Shown in pieces: positions 26,920 through 36,149 of a DNA stretch of 64,000 nt. The position numbers and the translations under genes are program-made. The stretch lies in NCBI RefSeq assembly GCF_003003215.1, contig NZ_PVUF01000007.1, forward strand, positions 1 to 64,000, written 5' to 3'. The stretch's first letter is position 1, and every line of letters starts with the position of its first letter. Under the pieces are notes generated by a model. It saw only the letters and a list, made by a program, of their open reading frames with translations, searched no databases and was not told the DNA's origin. Source of the DNA: Tritonibacter scottomollicae (GTDB taxonomy: Bacteria; Pseudomonadota; Alphaproteobacteria; Rhodobacterales; Rhodobacteraceae).

Positions 26920-27156
26920 TTAGCGCGCGCCCTTGCGGATCAGATAGACCTGATGCGCGCCATCTTCTTCCATCCCGATAAAGCCATGTCCGGCCTCGGC
27001 ACAGAAATGCGGCACGTCTATGATGGCTGCCGGATCATCGGCCAATACGCGCAGCACACCGCCGTCGGGCAGAAGTTCCAGCCGCTTGCGGGCCTTGAGG
27101 ACGGGGAGGGGGCAGAGGAGGCCGATGGCGTCCAGCGTGGCGTCAAAATCTGTCAT
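26920..27156 (-). CDS. tusA: TusA family sulfurtransferase
   Basis: A 78-residue sulfur carrier. The active Cys is in the family signature LDAIGLLCPLPVLKARK (CPxP near residue 14). The rest (GGVLRVLADDPAAIIDVPHFC) fits the two-layer TusA fold. Such proteins pass persulfide sulfur to tRNA thiolation, molybdopterin synthesis or sulfur oxidation. The ATG at 27156 is used as it gives MTDFDATLDA. It is divergent from ccdA, another thiol-related gene. Confidence 0.9.
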   Translation of the reverse strand: MTDFDATLDAIGLLCPLPVLKARKRLELLPDGGVLRVLADDPAAIIDVPHFCAEAGHGFIGMEEDGAHQVYLIRKGAR

Positions 27157-27250
27157 GTGGTCCGAAATAAGCCGCGTGTTACAGCCTGTCCACAAGGATG
27201 TGACATCCCGTGCAGGTGACGGCGTCAGAGGCTTCGACTAAGTAGGCGAT

Positions 27251-28003
27251 ATGTTTGGAATCGAGATCATCGACGCGAGCCTTCTGCCCGCCATGTTCGT
27301 TGCCCTTGTCGGGGGCATCATCAGCTTTCTGAGCCCGTGTGTGCTGCCGATCGTGCCGCCCTATCTGGCCTATATGAGCGGGGTGACCATTGGTGAGATC
27401 CAGGGCACTGCCGCCGCCCGGCGCAAGGCGATCCTGGCGGCGATGTTCTTTGTGATGGGGCTGTCGACGGTGTTCCTGCTGCTGGGCTTCACCGCCTCGG
27501 CCTTTGGAGCCTTTGTGCTGCAGAATCAGGAGCTGTTTGCCAAGGCTTCCGGCCTCGTGGTGATTGTCTTTGGTCTGCATTTCCTGTCGGTGTTCCGCAT
27601 TCCGCTGCTGGACCGCGAGGCGCGGATGGAGACCGGAGATGCGGGTGGTTCCGTCCTTGGTGCCTATGTGCTTGGGCTTGCCTTTGCCTTCGGCTGGACG
27701 CCTTGCATTGGACCTCAGCTGGGCGCAATCCTGTCGCTAGCCGCCTCAGAGGCCTCTGTCAGCCGGGGCACCATCCTACTTGGCGTCTATGCGCTGGGGC
27801 TTGGTGTGCCTTTCCTGCTAGCGGCGATCTTCCTGACCCGCTCCATGGCGCTGATGAACCGGATCAAGCGGCACATGGGGCTGATCGAGAAGGTCATGGG
27901 TGGACTGTTGCTGATCGTCGGCATCATGCTGGTCACTGGCCTGTTCACCAGCTTCTCCTTCTGGCTGCTGGAAACCTTCCCGGCGCTGGCGACCCTCGGC
28001 TAA
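27251..28003 (+). CDS. ccdA: CcdA thiol-disulfide membrane transporter
   Basis: The 250-residue inner membrane protein passes electrons from cytoplasmic thioredoxin to periplasmic thiol proteins, mainly for cytochrome c maturation. Six transmembrane segments are visible. The redox cysteines are in SFLSPCVLPIVPPYL (about residue 29) and FGWTPCIGPQLGAI (about 155), the diagnostic pair of the DsbD/CcdA fold. It is divergent from tusA and followed by a membrane protein gene after 80 bp. Confidence 0.95.
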   Translation: MFGIEIIDASLLPAMFVALVGGIISFLSPCVLPIVPPYLAYMSGVTIGEIQGTAAARRKAILAAMFFVMGLSTVFLLLGFTASAFGAFVLQNQELFAKASGLVVIVFGLHFLSVFRIPLLDREARMETGDAGGSVLGAYVLGLAFAFGWTPCIGPQLGAILSLAASEASVSRGTILLGVYALGLGVPFLLAAIFLTRSMALMNRIKRHMGLIEKVMGGLLLIVGIMLVTGLFTSFSFWLLETFPALATLG

Positions 28004-28083
28004 CCGCTGGAAATCACACTCTTACGCTTGCCGCAAAGCTGCGCTAGGCTCTGATCAACATTGATCGGGGCCACATATCGGGC

Positions 28084-29331
28084 ATGAGCAGCAACGCCAC
28101 GACATCAACGGTGCGCAGCCGCCGGGTGTTCTATATTCCGGGCTACGACCCGTTCCACCCCCGCCGCTACCGCGAACTCTATCGCAGCGAGGGGGCGGAG
28201 CAGGCGCAGCTGTCGGGCTACGCGCTGACCCTCACTCCGAAGACCACCAAGGGCGCTTACGGCTGGCATGTCTCGGCGGAGATCGAAGGCGCGCAGGTGG
28301 AGACTGATGTGGAGGTGCTGGTCTGGTCCGATATCGTCAAGCACAGCATGAACAGCTCCATTGCCGCGACCTATCTGCAGCTTATGCGCACCGCTTGGAC
28401 CTACATCGCCTCCGGCGCGCTGTGGCGGCTGATGCGGCTGCGCAAGGGGCCGGTGATTGCGGCGCTCTATCCGGTGGTGATCCTCTTGGTGCAGGCTTTG
28501 CTGGCAGCGCTTTTGGGATGGATTGTGGCCTGGGCTGTCGGCGCGTTGTCGGGGCATCTGCCGCTGCCTGCGCCGCTGATCTGGATCGCGCAGATGCTGG
28601 CCGGGGCAGGGGCGGCGGTGGCGCTTCTGCGCGGGTTCAAGGCCCGAGACAACAAGCTGTTTGTCTACTACCTGATGCATGACTACGCCTATTCGGCCGT
28701 CCTGCGCGGGCAGAACCCACCGGAGCTGGAGGCGCGTATGCAGGTGTTTCGGGCGGCCATTCGCGCCGCTCTGGAGGACAACAATGTCGATGAGGTGCTG
28801 GTGGTCGGTCATTCCTCCGGCGCCCATATCGGCGTGTCGGTGCTGGCGGATCTGCTGCACGAGGGCCTGCCCGCAGAGCGCCCCAGCCTCAGCTTTCTCA
28901 GCCTCGGGCAGGTGGTGCCGATGGTGTCCTTCCTGCCGCGCGCCACCCGCCTGCGCCGCGACCTGAGAGAGATGTCGGTGCAGGGGCAGATCCCGTGGTA
29001 TGACGTCACCGCGCCGGGTGACGGCTGTGCCTTTGCGCTCTGTGATCCGGTTGGGGTCACCGGCGTTGCGCCAAAGGATCAGCGCTGGCCCATCGTGTTT
29101 TCCGCTGCCTTCACCCAGACCCTCAGCGCCGCGCGCTGGCAGGCGTTGAAGCGGCGTTATTTCCGGCTGCATTTCCAGTATCTCTGCGCCTTTGACCACC
29201 CGAAGGACTATGACTATTTCCGCATCACCGCCGGGCCGCAGACCCTCGGCGACAGGCTGCAGAACAGGGCGCATTCCCGCTCCCGGCTGGCGCGTCCGGT
29301 AAACCGCTTCCGCTCGATGGATCCGCGATGA
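28084..29331 (+). CDS. Membrane-anchored alpha/beta-hydrolase-like protein
   Basis: A 415-residue protein that I do not recognise by name. It starts RRVFYIPGYDPFHPRRYRE, then has two hydrophobic segments (about 130-160 and 170-190). The C-terminal half carries a nucleophile-elbow motif VVGHSSGAHIGVS, typical of serine alpha/beta hydrolases, with a possible late His. It may act on a lipid or ester at the membrane. The stop overlaps the P450 start by 4 bp (ATGA), so the two are coupled and probably share a pathway. Confidence 0.75.
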   Translation: MSSNATTSTVRSRRVFYIPGYDPFHPRRYRELYRSEGAEQAQLSGYALTLTPKTTKGAYGWHVSAEIEGAQVETDVEVLVWSDIVKHSMNSSIAATYLQLMRTAWTYIASGALWRLMRLRKGPVIAALYPVVILLVQALLAALLGWIVAWAVGALSGHLPLPAPLIWIAQMLAGAGAAVALLRGFKARDNKLFVYYLMHDYAYSAVLRGQNPPELEARMQVFRAAIRAALEDNNVDEVLVVGHSSGAHIGVSVLADLLHEGLPAERPSLSFLSLGQVVPMVSFLPRATRLRRDLREMSVQGQIPWYDVTAPGDGCAFALCDPVGVTGVAPKDQRWPIVFSAAFTQTLSAARWQALKRRYFRLHFQYLCAFDHPKDYDYFRITAGPQTLGDRLQNRAHSRSRLARPVNRFRSMDPR

Positions 29332-30686
29332 ATCTGCGCCCGCCCAAACCCCCGGCCCGGCCTGACAAGGTCTCGCTCTGGCGCTATCTGAAGCTGTTTC
29401 GCGCCGATATCCTCTCGGCCCAGCCGCAGCGGCTCTATCGGGCCTGGATGGCAGAGTTCCGCACGCCGTTTTTCCGCTCCTATCTGGTGAACCAGCCGGA
29501 TCTTCTGGATGTCATCCTCAAAGAGCGCCCGGATGCGTTCCCCAAATCAAACCGGGTGGGCGAGGGGCTGCGGCCTCTTCTGGGCAATTCCGTCTTTCTG
29601 ACCAATGGCGAGCCCTGGAAACGCCAGCGCCGCATCATTGACCCCGCCTTTGAAGGGGGGCGGCTGAAGGAGACATTTCCTGCCATGCTGGCCGCAGCCG
29701 AAGCCGGGGTGGCGCGGCTGGCGCCAAAGGCAGATGGCACCCCGCTGGAGATCGAGGCCGAGATCTCTCATATTGCGGCGGATGTGATTTTCCGCACCCT
29801 GTTCTCGATACCCATCGAACATCAGGTCGCGACGGAGGTCTTTGCCCGCTTTCGCGCCTATCAGCAGGCGCAGCCGATCCTGAACCTTGCGGCCTTTGTG
29901 CCGCTGCCGCGCTGGATTCCGCGCCCCTATCCCAAGGGCACTCGCGCCAATGCGGCCCATATCCGCCGCCTTATCGCCAGCCTGACCGAGGCCCGCATGT
30001 CGGAGATCGCCGCCGGCACCGCACCGCAGGATCTAGCCACCAAGATCATGACCACAGTTGATCCGAAGACAGGCGCAGGGTTCGATACCGAGGAGATGGT
30101 CGATCAGGTGGCGATCTTCTTTCTTGCGGGGCATGAGACCAGCGCCTCGGCGCTTGGCTGGGCGCTCTATCTGATGGCGCTTTATCCCGACTGGCAGGAG
30201 AAGGTCGCGGCGGAGGCAACAGAACATGGCACCGAGGAGTTCGCCGCCATCGCGCGTCTGCGGATCACCCGCGACGTGTTCCGCGAAACACTGCGGCTTT
30301 ATCCGCCGGTTCCGATGATGGTGCGCGAAGCCACATGTCCCGAGCGCTTTCGTGATCGTGACATCCCCAAGGGCGCACAGATGGTGCTTAGCCCCTGGCA
30401 TCTGCATCGCCATGAGCGGTTGTGGGACCGTCCGGACGACTTTGACCCCGCGCGCTGGCAGACAGAGGCTGGCAAGACCTGTGCCCGCAGCGCCTATATG
30501 CCGTTCTCTGCCGGGGCGCGGGTCTGTACCGGGGCCGGGTTTGCCATGGTTGAGGGCGTGTTGATCCTCGCCCACCTGCTGCGCCGCTATCGGGTCGAGC
30601 GGCTCGAAGGCCACGATCCGCAGCCGGTGGCGCATCTGACAGTAAGGTCGAAAAACGGGATCTGGCTGCGATTGACGGAGCGCTGA
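29328..30686 (+). CDS. Cytochrome P450
   Basis: The 452-residue haem monooxygenase has the I-helix oxygen-binding motif AGHETSASALGW (about 265), the K-helix pair ETLRLYPP with ExxR, and the haem-Cys loop FSAGARVCTGAGFAM near residue 400. There is no membrane anchor, as expected for a bacterial P450. It is more like the CYP4/CYP102-related fatty acid or hydrocarbon hydroxylases in length and loop sequence than the short CYP101 type; the substrate is not known. It is translationally coupled to the hydrolase-like gene; no redox partner gene is adjacent. Confidence 0.92.
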   Translation: MNLRPPKPPARPDKVSLWRYLKLFRADILSAQPQRLYRAWMAEFRTPFFRSYLVNQPDLLDVILKERPDAFPKSNRVGEGLRPLLGNSVFLTNGEPWKRQRRIIDPAFEGGRLKETFPAMLAAAEAGVARLAPKADGTPLEIEAEISHIAADVIFRTLFSIPIEHQVATEVFARFRAYQQAQPILNLAAFVPLPRWIPRPYPKGTRANAAHIRRLIASLTEARMSEIAAGTAPQDLATKIMTTVDPKTGAGFDTEEMVDQVAIFFLAGHETSASALGWALYLMALYPDWQEKVAAEATEHGTEEFAAIARLRITRDVFRETLRLYPPVPMMVREATCPERFRDRDIPKGAQMVLSPWHLHRHERLWDRPDDFDPARWQTEAGKTCARSAYMPFSAGARVCTGAGFAMVEGVLILAHLLRRYRVERLEGHDPQPVAHLTVRSKNGIWLRLTER

Positions 30687-30692
30687 TGTGGC

Positions 30693-30968
30693 TCAGCGCG
30701 CGGCTTCGGCCTTCAGCGCCTGCAACACATAGAGCCGGATCGCCGAGGCCAGTCCGCAATCGGTACCACGCTCTTCGTCGATCTCGGCTGCCAGTTCATT
30801 GATCGCACGGTCCTGATTGGCAGCGAGACGTCTAAACTCCGCCCAGAACGCATCTTCCAGCGACACCGAGGTCCGATGCCCGCGCAGGGTCAGAGAGCGT
30901 TTTTGCGGGCGCTCGCCAATCATCGGGGCGGGTTTTCTCTGCGTTGGCGACGCTTCATGGCGTGTCAC
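30693..30968 (-). CDS. Ribbon-helix-helix domain protein
   Basis: A 91-residue protein with a ribbon-helix-helix DNA-binding-like domain: KRSLTLRGHRTSVSLEDAFWAEFRRLA then a helix NQDRAINELAAEID. Such proteins accompany fumC in many Alphaproteobacteria. It begins with GTG overlapping the stop of the DUF4169 gene (GTGA); an ATG at residue 16 is an alternative start. Its target is unknown. Confidence 0.82.
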   Translation of the reverse strand: MTRHEASPTQRKPAPMIGERPQKRSLTLRGHRTSVSLEDAFWAEFRRLAANQDRAINELAAEIDEERGTDCGLASAIRLYVLQALKAEAAR

Positions 30969-31153
30969 TCGTCTCCATGGTCCAGTTTGTGCTGGTCAAT
31001 GAGGGTTTTGTCGCGTGCCTCATCGGCCTTGTCGCGGGCCTTTTCGGTCTTGGTTCGACCATATTTGACAACGTTCTGATCCGCGCGGGCCTTTTTCTCG
31101 GCCCGCGCTTTTTGTTTCCGAAACCGGTTCAGATTGACCGGTTTTCCCATCAC
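30965..31153 (-). CDS. DUF4169 small basic protein
   Basis: The 62-residue protein is rich in Lys, Arg and Asp, with a helical pattern: [20 protein letters not shown] followed by [21 protein letters not shown]. This is the DUF4169 family, of unknown function, nearly always found beside fumC and an RHH gene. Its start overlaps the fumC stop and its stop overlaps the RHH gene start, so the three are translated as a unit. Confidence 0.85.
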   Translation of the reverse strand: MMGKPVNLNRFRKQKARAEKKARADQNVVKYGRTKTEKARDKADEARDKTLIDQHKLDHGDE

Positions 31154-32547
31154 TTCGCTTTCGGGCCGATCATCTGCTCAGGGCGAACGACCTTCTCAAA
31201 GGTTTCTTCGTCCACAAAGCCAAGTGCGATTGCCTCTTCCTTCAGCGTGGTGCCGTTCTTATGCGCGGTCTTCGCCACCTTGGTGGCGTTGTCGTAACCG
31301 ATGGTCGGCGCCAGTGCGGTCACCAGCATCAGGCTCTCCGTCATCAGTTTTTCGATGCGCGGCTCGTTGGCCTTGATGCCGTTCAGCATCCGCTCGGTGA
31401 AGCTGTCCGCGGCGTCACCCAAAAGCTGGATGGATTGCAACAGGTTATAGGACATCATCGGGTTGTAGACGTTGAGTTCAAAGTGACCCTGAGAGCCTGC
31501 AAATTTGATCGCGGCGTCATTGCCCATGACGTGTGCGGCCACCTGCGTCAGCGCCTCGGCTTGGGTCGGATTCACCTTGCCCGGCATGATCGAGGAGCCG
31601 GGCTCGTTTTCGGGCAGCACCAACTCGCCCAGACCAGAGCGCGGGCCGGAGCCCAGGAACCGGATGTCGTTGGCGATCTTGTAGCAGCTGCCAGCGATGG
31701 TCGCGAGCGCGCCGGAGAGGAACACCATGGCGTCATGGGCGGCCAGCGCCTCGAACTTGTTCGGCGCGGTCACGAAGGGCAGGCCGGTGATTTCGGCCAT
31801 GTTTGCAGCGACTTCCTCGCCCCAGCCCTCAACCGTATTGAGGCCGGTGCCGACGGCGGTGCCGCCCTGCGCCAGCTCATAGATGCCGGGCATTGCCGCT
31901 TCGACCCGCGCCAGACCTTGACGGATCTGATGCGCGTAGCCGCCGAATTCCTGACCCAGTGTCAGCGGCGTGGCGTCCTGCGTATGGGTGCGGCCGATCT
32001 TGATGATGTCCTTGAACTCTTCCGCCTTGGCCTCCAGCCCTTCGGCCAGTTTGGTCAGGCCCGGCACCAGAACGTCGCGCACGGACATTGCGGTGGCGAT
32101 ATGCATTGCGGTGGGGAAGGTGTCGTTGGAGGACTGCCCCATGTTGCAGTGGTCGTTCGGGTGCACCGGATCCTTGGAGCCGACCACGCCGCCGAGGATT
32201 TCGATCGCGCGGTTTGCGATCACCTCGTTGGAGTTCATGTTGGACTGGGTGCCGGAACCGGTCTGCCAGACCACCAGCGGGAAGTTGTCATCGAACTTGC
32301 CTTCGATCACCTCACCGGCGGCCTGAATGACCGCATCGCCGATCTTGGCGTCGAGCTTGCCGGAGGCCTTGTTGGCCATGGCGCAGGCCTGCTTGATCAC
32401 GCCCAGTGCGCGCACGATGGCGACGGGCTGTTTTTCCCACCCAATCGGGAAATTCATGATCGAACGCTGAGTCTGTGCCCCCCAATATTTATCGGAAGGG
32501 ACCTCAAGCGGGCCAAAGCTGTCGGTTTCGGTGCGGGTGTTCGACAT
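31150..32547 (-). CDS. fumC: Class II fumarate hydratase
   Basis: FumC interconverts fumarate and malate in the TCA cycle, without an Fe-S cluster. The 465 residues match the family. The superfamily signature [15 protein letters not shown] is near residue 318, the active-site segment [16 protein letters not shown] near 100 and [17 protein letters not shown] near 185. The ATG at 32547 gives [13 protein letters not shown] and has GGAGA 9 bp upstream. It heads the fumC-DUF4169-RHH set; two copies of a 10-bp repeat lie upstream. Confidence 0.97.
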   Translation of the reverse strand: MSNTRTETDSFGPLEVPSDKYWGAQTQRSIMNFPIGWEKQPVAIVRALGVIKQACAMANKASGKLDAKIGDAVIQAAGEVIEGKFDDNFPLVVWQTGSGTQSNMNSNEVIANRAIEILGGVVGSKDPVHPNDHCNMGQSSNDTFPTAMHIATAMSVRDVLVPGLTKLAEGLEAKAEEFKDIIKIGRTHTQDATPLTLGQEFGGYAHQIRQGLARVEAAMPGIYELAQGGTAVGTGLNTVEGWGEEVAANMAEITGLPFVTAPNKFEALAAHDAMVFLSGALATIAGSCYKIANDIRFLGSGPRSGLGELVLPENEPGSSIMPGKVNPTQAEALTQVAAHVMGNDAAIKFAGSQGHFELNVYNPMMSYNLLQSIQLLGDAADSFTERMLNGIKANEPRIEKLMTESLMLVTALAPTIGYDNATKVAKTAHKNGTTLKEEAIALGFVDEETFEKVVRPEQMIGPKAK

Positions 32548-32590
32548 TGTGTCTGTCTCCGTCGCTGGTTCGGCCACCTGGATCGATAGG

Positions 32591-32690
32591 TGGTATACTG
32601 ATGTATGCCGTTTACCCGTGCTTGCCGTCGGACGCAAATGTCTTGCGCGATCAGCGTGGATCGCTACGGGCCTCGGGCGATGGTATACTG
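32591..32690. promoter_or_regulatory. Direct repeat TGGTATACTG upstream of fumC
   Basis: TGGTATACTG occurs at 32591-32600 and again at 32681-32690, in the same orientation and 90 bp apart. Each contains the palindrome GTATAC, as in many GntR-family operators. They lie 44 and 134 bp upstream of fumC, so paired operator sites are plausible. Confidence 0.45.
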
Positions 32691-32792
32691 CCCCAAATCC
32701 GCAAGTGCCATTGCCAGTTTGGGTTAGATGCATAGATTACACTGAAAGAGAGTCGCCAGACCGCCCCCTCAACAGGAGCTCGAACCCCAGAT

Positions 32793-33377
32793 ATGCGCAG
32801 GACTGTGATCAGCCAAACCCGGACCATGCCTGACATCAGACGTGTGACCCTATGGTGCCTCGTCGGGCTGAGCGCCCTTCTGCTTGCGATTCAGCCCGCG
32901 TTTGCCAGCGATACATTGCGCCGCTTCGTCGGAGAATACTCCGGCACCGCACAGGTCGAGCAGCTCGATGGCTCGGTTGAACAACGGGACATGAGTGTGG
33001 CCATTCGTGAAACCAGAAAGGGCTTCGAAGTGCAGTGGAGCACCGCGATCCAGCGGGCGAGTGGCGAAGAGAAGACCAAGACCTACAAGATCGAATTCCA
33101 GCCCACCGAGCGGAATGGAGTCTTTGCCGCAGCCATGAAGACCAACGTCTTTGGTCATACCGTCCAGATGAATGCGATGAAGGGCGAGCCCTTCGTCTGG
33201 GCGCGAGTGATCGACAAGACGCTGACGGTGTTCTCGCTCTATGTTGCTGAAAACGGGGATTATCTCATGCAGCAGTATGACCGGACCCTGGCCGACGGCG
33301 GATTGGAGCTGGACTTCTCACTCCACCGGAACGGGATGCCGTCGCGCAAAGTATCGAGCTTTCTCACCCGCGACTGA
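32793..33377 (+). CDS. Exported protein of unknown function
   Basis: The 194-residue protein has a signal peptide (hydrophobic stretch LWCLVGLSALLLAIQ, cleavage near AFASD) and a mature part of about 150 residues that looks like a single beta-rich domain (FVGEYSGTAQVE, GFEVQWSTAIQ, LYVAENGDYLMQQYDRTLADGG). No catalytic motif is seen. It should be periplasmic. The start at 32793 is uncertain; an ATG at 32829 would give a shorter, more normal signal peptide. It is divergent from fumC. Confidence 0.75.
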   Translation: MRRTVISQTRTMPDIRRVTLWCLVGLSALLLAIQPAFASDTLRRFVGEYSGTAQVEQLDGSVEQRDMSVAIRETRKGFEVQWSTAIQRASGEEKTKTYKIEFQPTERNGVFAAAMKTNVFGHTVQMNAMKGEPFVWARVIDKTLTVFSLYVAENGDYLMQQYDRTLADGGLELDFSLHRNGMPSRKVSSFLTRD

Positions 33378-33423
33378 GCGGATACCGCGTGGGTGAAACG
33401 CACAGTGCTGCACATATAGAAAA

Positions 33424-33459
33424 CGGCGCCGTGGAAAGATCCGCAGCGCCGCTTTTTTT
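33424..33459. terminator. Bidirectional terminator
   Basis: CGGCGC/GCGCCG with an inner GTGGA/TCCGC stem is followed by seven T, between the exported-protein gene and convergent sspB. Confidence 0.85.
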
Positions 33460-33474
33460 AACTGTTTATCGTGC

Positions 33475-33960
33475 TTACTTGCGAAAGCTGTCGAGGGACA
33501 CCACATCCGCATCCTTCTTGGCGTCGGATGTGTCGTCACTTTCCTCCTGCTCATCAGGCAGTTCGCCTGCGATCTCCAACGGGGGCAGATCCTCGTCGTC
33601 GTCCTCGCTGGTGCTTTCGAACCGCAAACCAAATTCGACAGACGGATCGACAAATGTCTTGATCGCGTCATAGGGAATATACAGTGGCTCCGGCGCGTCA
33701 CCAAAGTTCAGCGTGATCGCAAACCCTTCGTCGGTCACGTCGAGATTGTCGAACCAGTGTTGCACAACCACGGTCATTTCACCCGGGTAGCGGTCAGACA
33801 GCCAGTCGGCAAGTTCCGCGTCCGGATGTGATGTGTCGAACGTGATGAAGAAGTGATGAGCCCCCGGCAAGCCATTCGCAGCAACATCGTCCAGGACATT
33901 GCGGATCAGGCCACGCATGGCACGATGCATCAGGTTTCCATAGTCGATCTGACGGGACAT
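33475..33960 (-). CDS. sspB: SspB-family ClpXP adaptor
   Basis: The 161-residue protein is the alphaproteobacterial SspB type, which tethers ssrA-tagged proteins to ClpXP. The core (about 5-115) shows MHRAMRGLIRNVLDDVAANG, HHFFITFDTSHP and the substrate-groove strands YPGEMTVVVQHWFDNLDV. An acidic linker follows, then a short C-terminal ClpX-binding tail (VVSLDSFRK). The ATG at 33960 has AAGGTGAG upstream, so the long in-frame extension is rejected. The tmRNA gene that makes its substrates is only 2.2 kb away. Confidence 0.93.
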   Translation of the reverse strand: MSRQIDYGNLMHRAMRGLIRNVLDDVAANGLPGAHHFFITFDTSHPDAELADWLSDRYPGEMTVVVQHWFDNLDVTDEGFAITLNFGDAPEPLYIPYDAIKTFVDPSVEFGLRFESTSEDDDEDLPPLEIAGELPDEQEESDDTSDAKKDADVVSLDSFRK

Positions 33961-34076
33961 CGTCTCACCTTTTGTTATTGGCAGGTATGGCCACGGCAGC
34001 GCCGCCCCGGCATCACACCCGTTCCTCTCCAGTTTTGGACCTATTTTGAGGGCATTGCAAGCCAAGCTGGCAGTCT

Positions 34077-35363
34077 TTAGCCAAGCGTGAAGCCATCGGC
34101 AATCAGCCCGAGACATGCCATTGCCGCGAGCAACCACAAGATGCGTCCCCGCAGGGCGAAGGCAACCAAGGGCGCCAATACCGTCAGGGCCAGGGCCCGC
34201 ACCTCTATGCTGTCGACAGCTGGAACGGCCAGCGAAAGCGGACCAAACTGGAGCTCTGTCTGACGACTGAACAGCAGATGCAGCAGGAACCATACCGAGA
34301 GGTTGAGCATCATCCCCGCAACAGCTGCGGTGATCGCCTGCAACGCTCCGCGCAGGCGCGGCTGGTGGGTCAAACGCTCCACGTAAGGAGCAGTGGCAAA
34401 AATCCACAGGAAACACGGCGCAAATGTCGCCCAGAGCGCCACAATACCGGCGGCCAGGCCCAGAACCGCGCCGCCTGTCTGGACGCCCGCGAGCATGGCG
34501 ACAAATTGTGTCACCAGCACCAGCGGTCCGGGTGTGGTCTCTGCCAGCCCCAGCGCGTCGATCATCTGGCCGGTGCTGATCCAGCCATGGGTGCTGACCA
34601 CGGTCTGTGTCATATAGGCCAGAACCGCATAGGCCCCGCCAAAGGTCACCACGGCCAGTTTCGCAAAGAACCAGCCGATCGTGGCCAGGAACTCGGCGCC
34701 GATCAGGCTCAGCCCCAATAGCGGCAGCAGCCACAGCGCGGTCCAGATGACGATGGTGCGCCAGTGATGTGCCGGAACGGCGCGTGCGGGCGACACGCTG
34801 TCCTCGGCTTCTGGAACCCGCGTCAAGCCGATCAGCGCGGCGCCGAACACAACCAGTGGAAACGGCAAGTTGAATGCAAAGATTGCAAGGAACCCGCCCA
34901 GCGCCAGCAGCCAGGCGCCTGTGGAGTGGAGCGCCTTGCGGGAAATTCGCCAGAGAGCCTGCATCACGATGACGACCACCGCCGCCTTGATCCCGAGAAA
35001 CGCCGCCTGAACCGTCGGCAGCGTGCCGAAGGTCACGTAGAGCCAGACCAGTGCTGCAATGACGAACGCCCCGGGCAGCACAAACAGGCTGCCCGCCAGC
35101 AGGCCGCCGCGGATACCGCGCAATCGCCAGCCCGCATATGTGGCAAGCTGCATGGCTTCGGGGCCTGGCAGCAACATGCAAAAGGACAGGCCGCGGAGGA
35201 ATTGCTCTTCACTCAGCCAACGGTGTCTGTCGACCAGTTCCCGGTGCATCAGCGCGATCTGCGCCGCTGGTCCCCCGAAGCTCAGGAGGCCGATCAGACC
35301 AAAACACTGAAACAGAACGCCCCATGAAGGCGCGAGATGCGAGGGAGGAGAAGTTTGCGTCAT
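34077..35363 (-). CDS. chrA: ChrA-type chromate transporter
   Basis: The 428-residue polytopic membrane protein belongs to the CHR family of chromate efflux proteins. It is of the long (two-domain) kind: each half begins with a related motif, GLLSFGGPAAQIALMHREL in the first and AVVTFGGAYAVLAYM in the second, with about ten membrane segments. PGPEAMQLATYAGWR is also typical. Long ChrA proteins export chromate; sulfate-related roles are possible. The ATG at 35363 gives MTQTSPPSH; the upstream frame is discarded. Confidence 0.9.
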   Translation of the reverse strand: MTQTSPPSHLAPSWGVLFQCFGLIGLLSFGGPAAQIALMHRELVDRHRWLSEEQFLRGLSFCMLLPGPEAMQLATYAGWRLRGIRGGLLAGSLFVLPGAFVIAALVWLYVTFGTLPTVQAAFLGIKAAVVVIVMQALWRISRKALHSTGAWLLALGGFLAIFAFNLPFPLVVFGAALIGLTRVPEAEDSVSPARAVPAHHWRTIVIWTALWLLPLLGLSLIGAEFLATIGWFFAKLAVVTFGGAYAVLAYMTQTVVSTHGWISTGQMIDALGLAETTPGPLVLVTQFVAMLAGVQTGGAVLGLAAGIVALWATFAPCFLWIFATAPYVERLTHQPRLRGALQAITAAVAGMMLNLSVWFLLHLLFSRQTELQFGPLSLAVPAVDSIEVRALALTVLAPLVAFALRGRILWLLAAMACLGLIADGFTLG

Positions 35364-35523
35364 GACACCGCTCAGGTCATTTCGAGTCTCGCCCTTGTAG
35401 CAGAGCGGAGCACGCTCACCAGCGATATGGCAGCGGACGCACAACAAAAAGTATCAATGCGACAAGGATGTTCTCGCACGCAGGTATCAAAACGCAGACG
35501 AGGTCCGGATCACCGGAGCGGCC

Positions 35524-35958
35524 TCATTCGACCCAGGTCAGGCGCTCGCCGGTCATGCAGACGGGCAGGGAGTCCGTGGGCAGCTGGCCCAGCTGTTCGA
35601 ACATCCGCAAGTAGTCGAAATCAGTGTAGAATTCGACAAAACGGCCGTTGCGCACCCGGACGGTCACATGCCCCGTAAAGTCAAGTTTCTGAGCATGACT
35701 GTGGCCTACGCCATTGACCCTGACCCGCACCATCGCGAGATCACCTTCGTCCATACTGTGAGTGATGGTGACATGTGCCTGATCCAGCAGCGCCTTCATC
35801 GCCGTCACCACTTCCTTGTAGTCCACGCCAGGCGAAACAACGGAATCCAAAGATCCGTTGAACACGACATCTGGGTCAAGAAGCTCGTCGATGACGGCGA
35901 GGTTATCCTTGTTCCAGACCTCTTCGAACCAGTGGTGCAGCAGCGCGCTGTTTTTCAT
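35524..35958 (-). CDS. SnoaL-like/NTF2-fold protein
   Basis: A 144-residue protein of the SnoaL/ester-cyclase-like NTF2 fold. It begins NSALLHHWFEEVWNKDNLAVIDELLDPDVVF and continues with GVDYKEVVTAMKALL and FTGHVTVRVRNGRFVEFYTDFDYLRMF, all typical. Members bind small molecules or act as cyclases; the substrate is unknown. It stands alone between chrA and ssrA. Confidence 0.85.
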   Translation of the reverse strand: MKNSALLHHWFEEVWNKDNLAVIDELLDPDVVFNGSLDSVVSPGVDYKEVVTAMKALLDQAHVTITHSMDEGDLAMVRVRVNGVGHSHAQKLDFTGHVTVRVRNGRFVEFYTDFDYLRMFEQLGQLPTDSLPVCMTGERLTWVE

Positions 35959-36149
35959 TTTCGGTGCATTTCATAAACTGACAATTGCGGAAGGCGCCTC
36001 CTACAGGTCTGCGCCCGGAAAAGTCGAGAGCGAACTGTCGATATTCCGTAAGTATAGCGTGAAATCTCGATCATAGGACATAAAATTCCCGACCAAATTG
36101 TCGAGATTTGAAGCTATCCAACGTAAAATCAGATTTCGTATTCTCAATG

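Noticed and set aside
33961-35181. N-terminal extension of the sspB frame opposite/alongside chrA
   Set aside because: The frame runs out of phase through chrA codons; SspB starts at 33960 with its own ribosome site.
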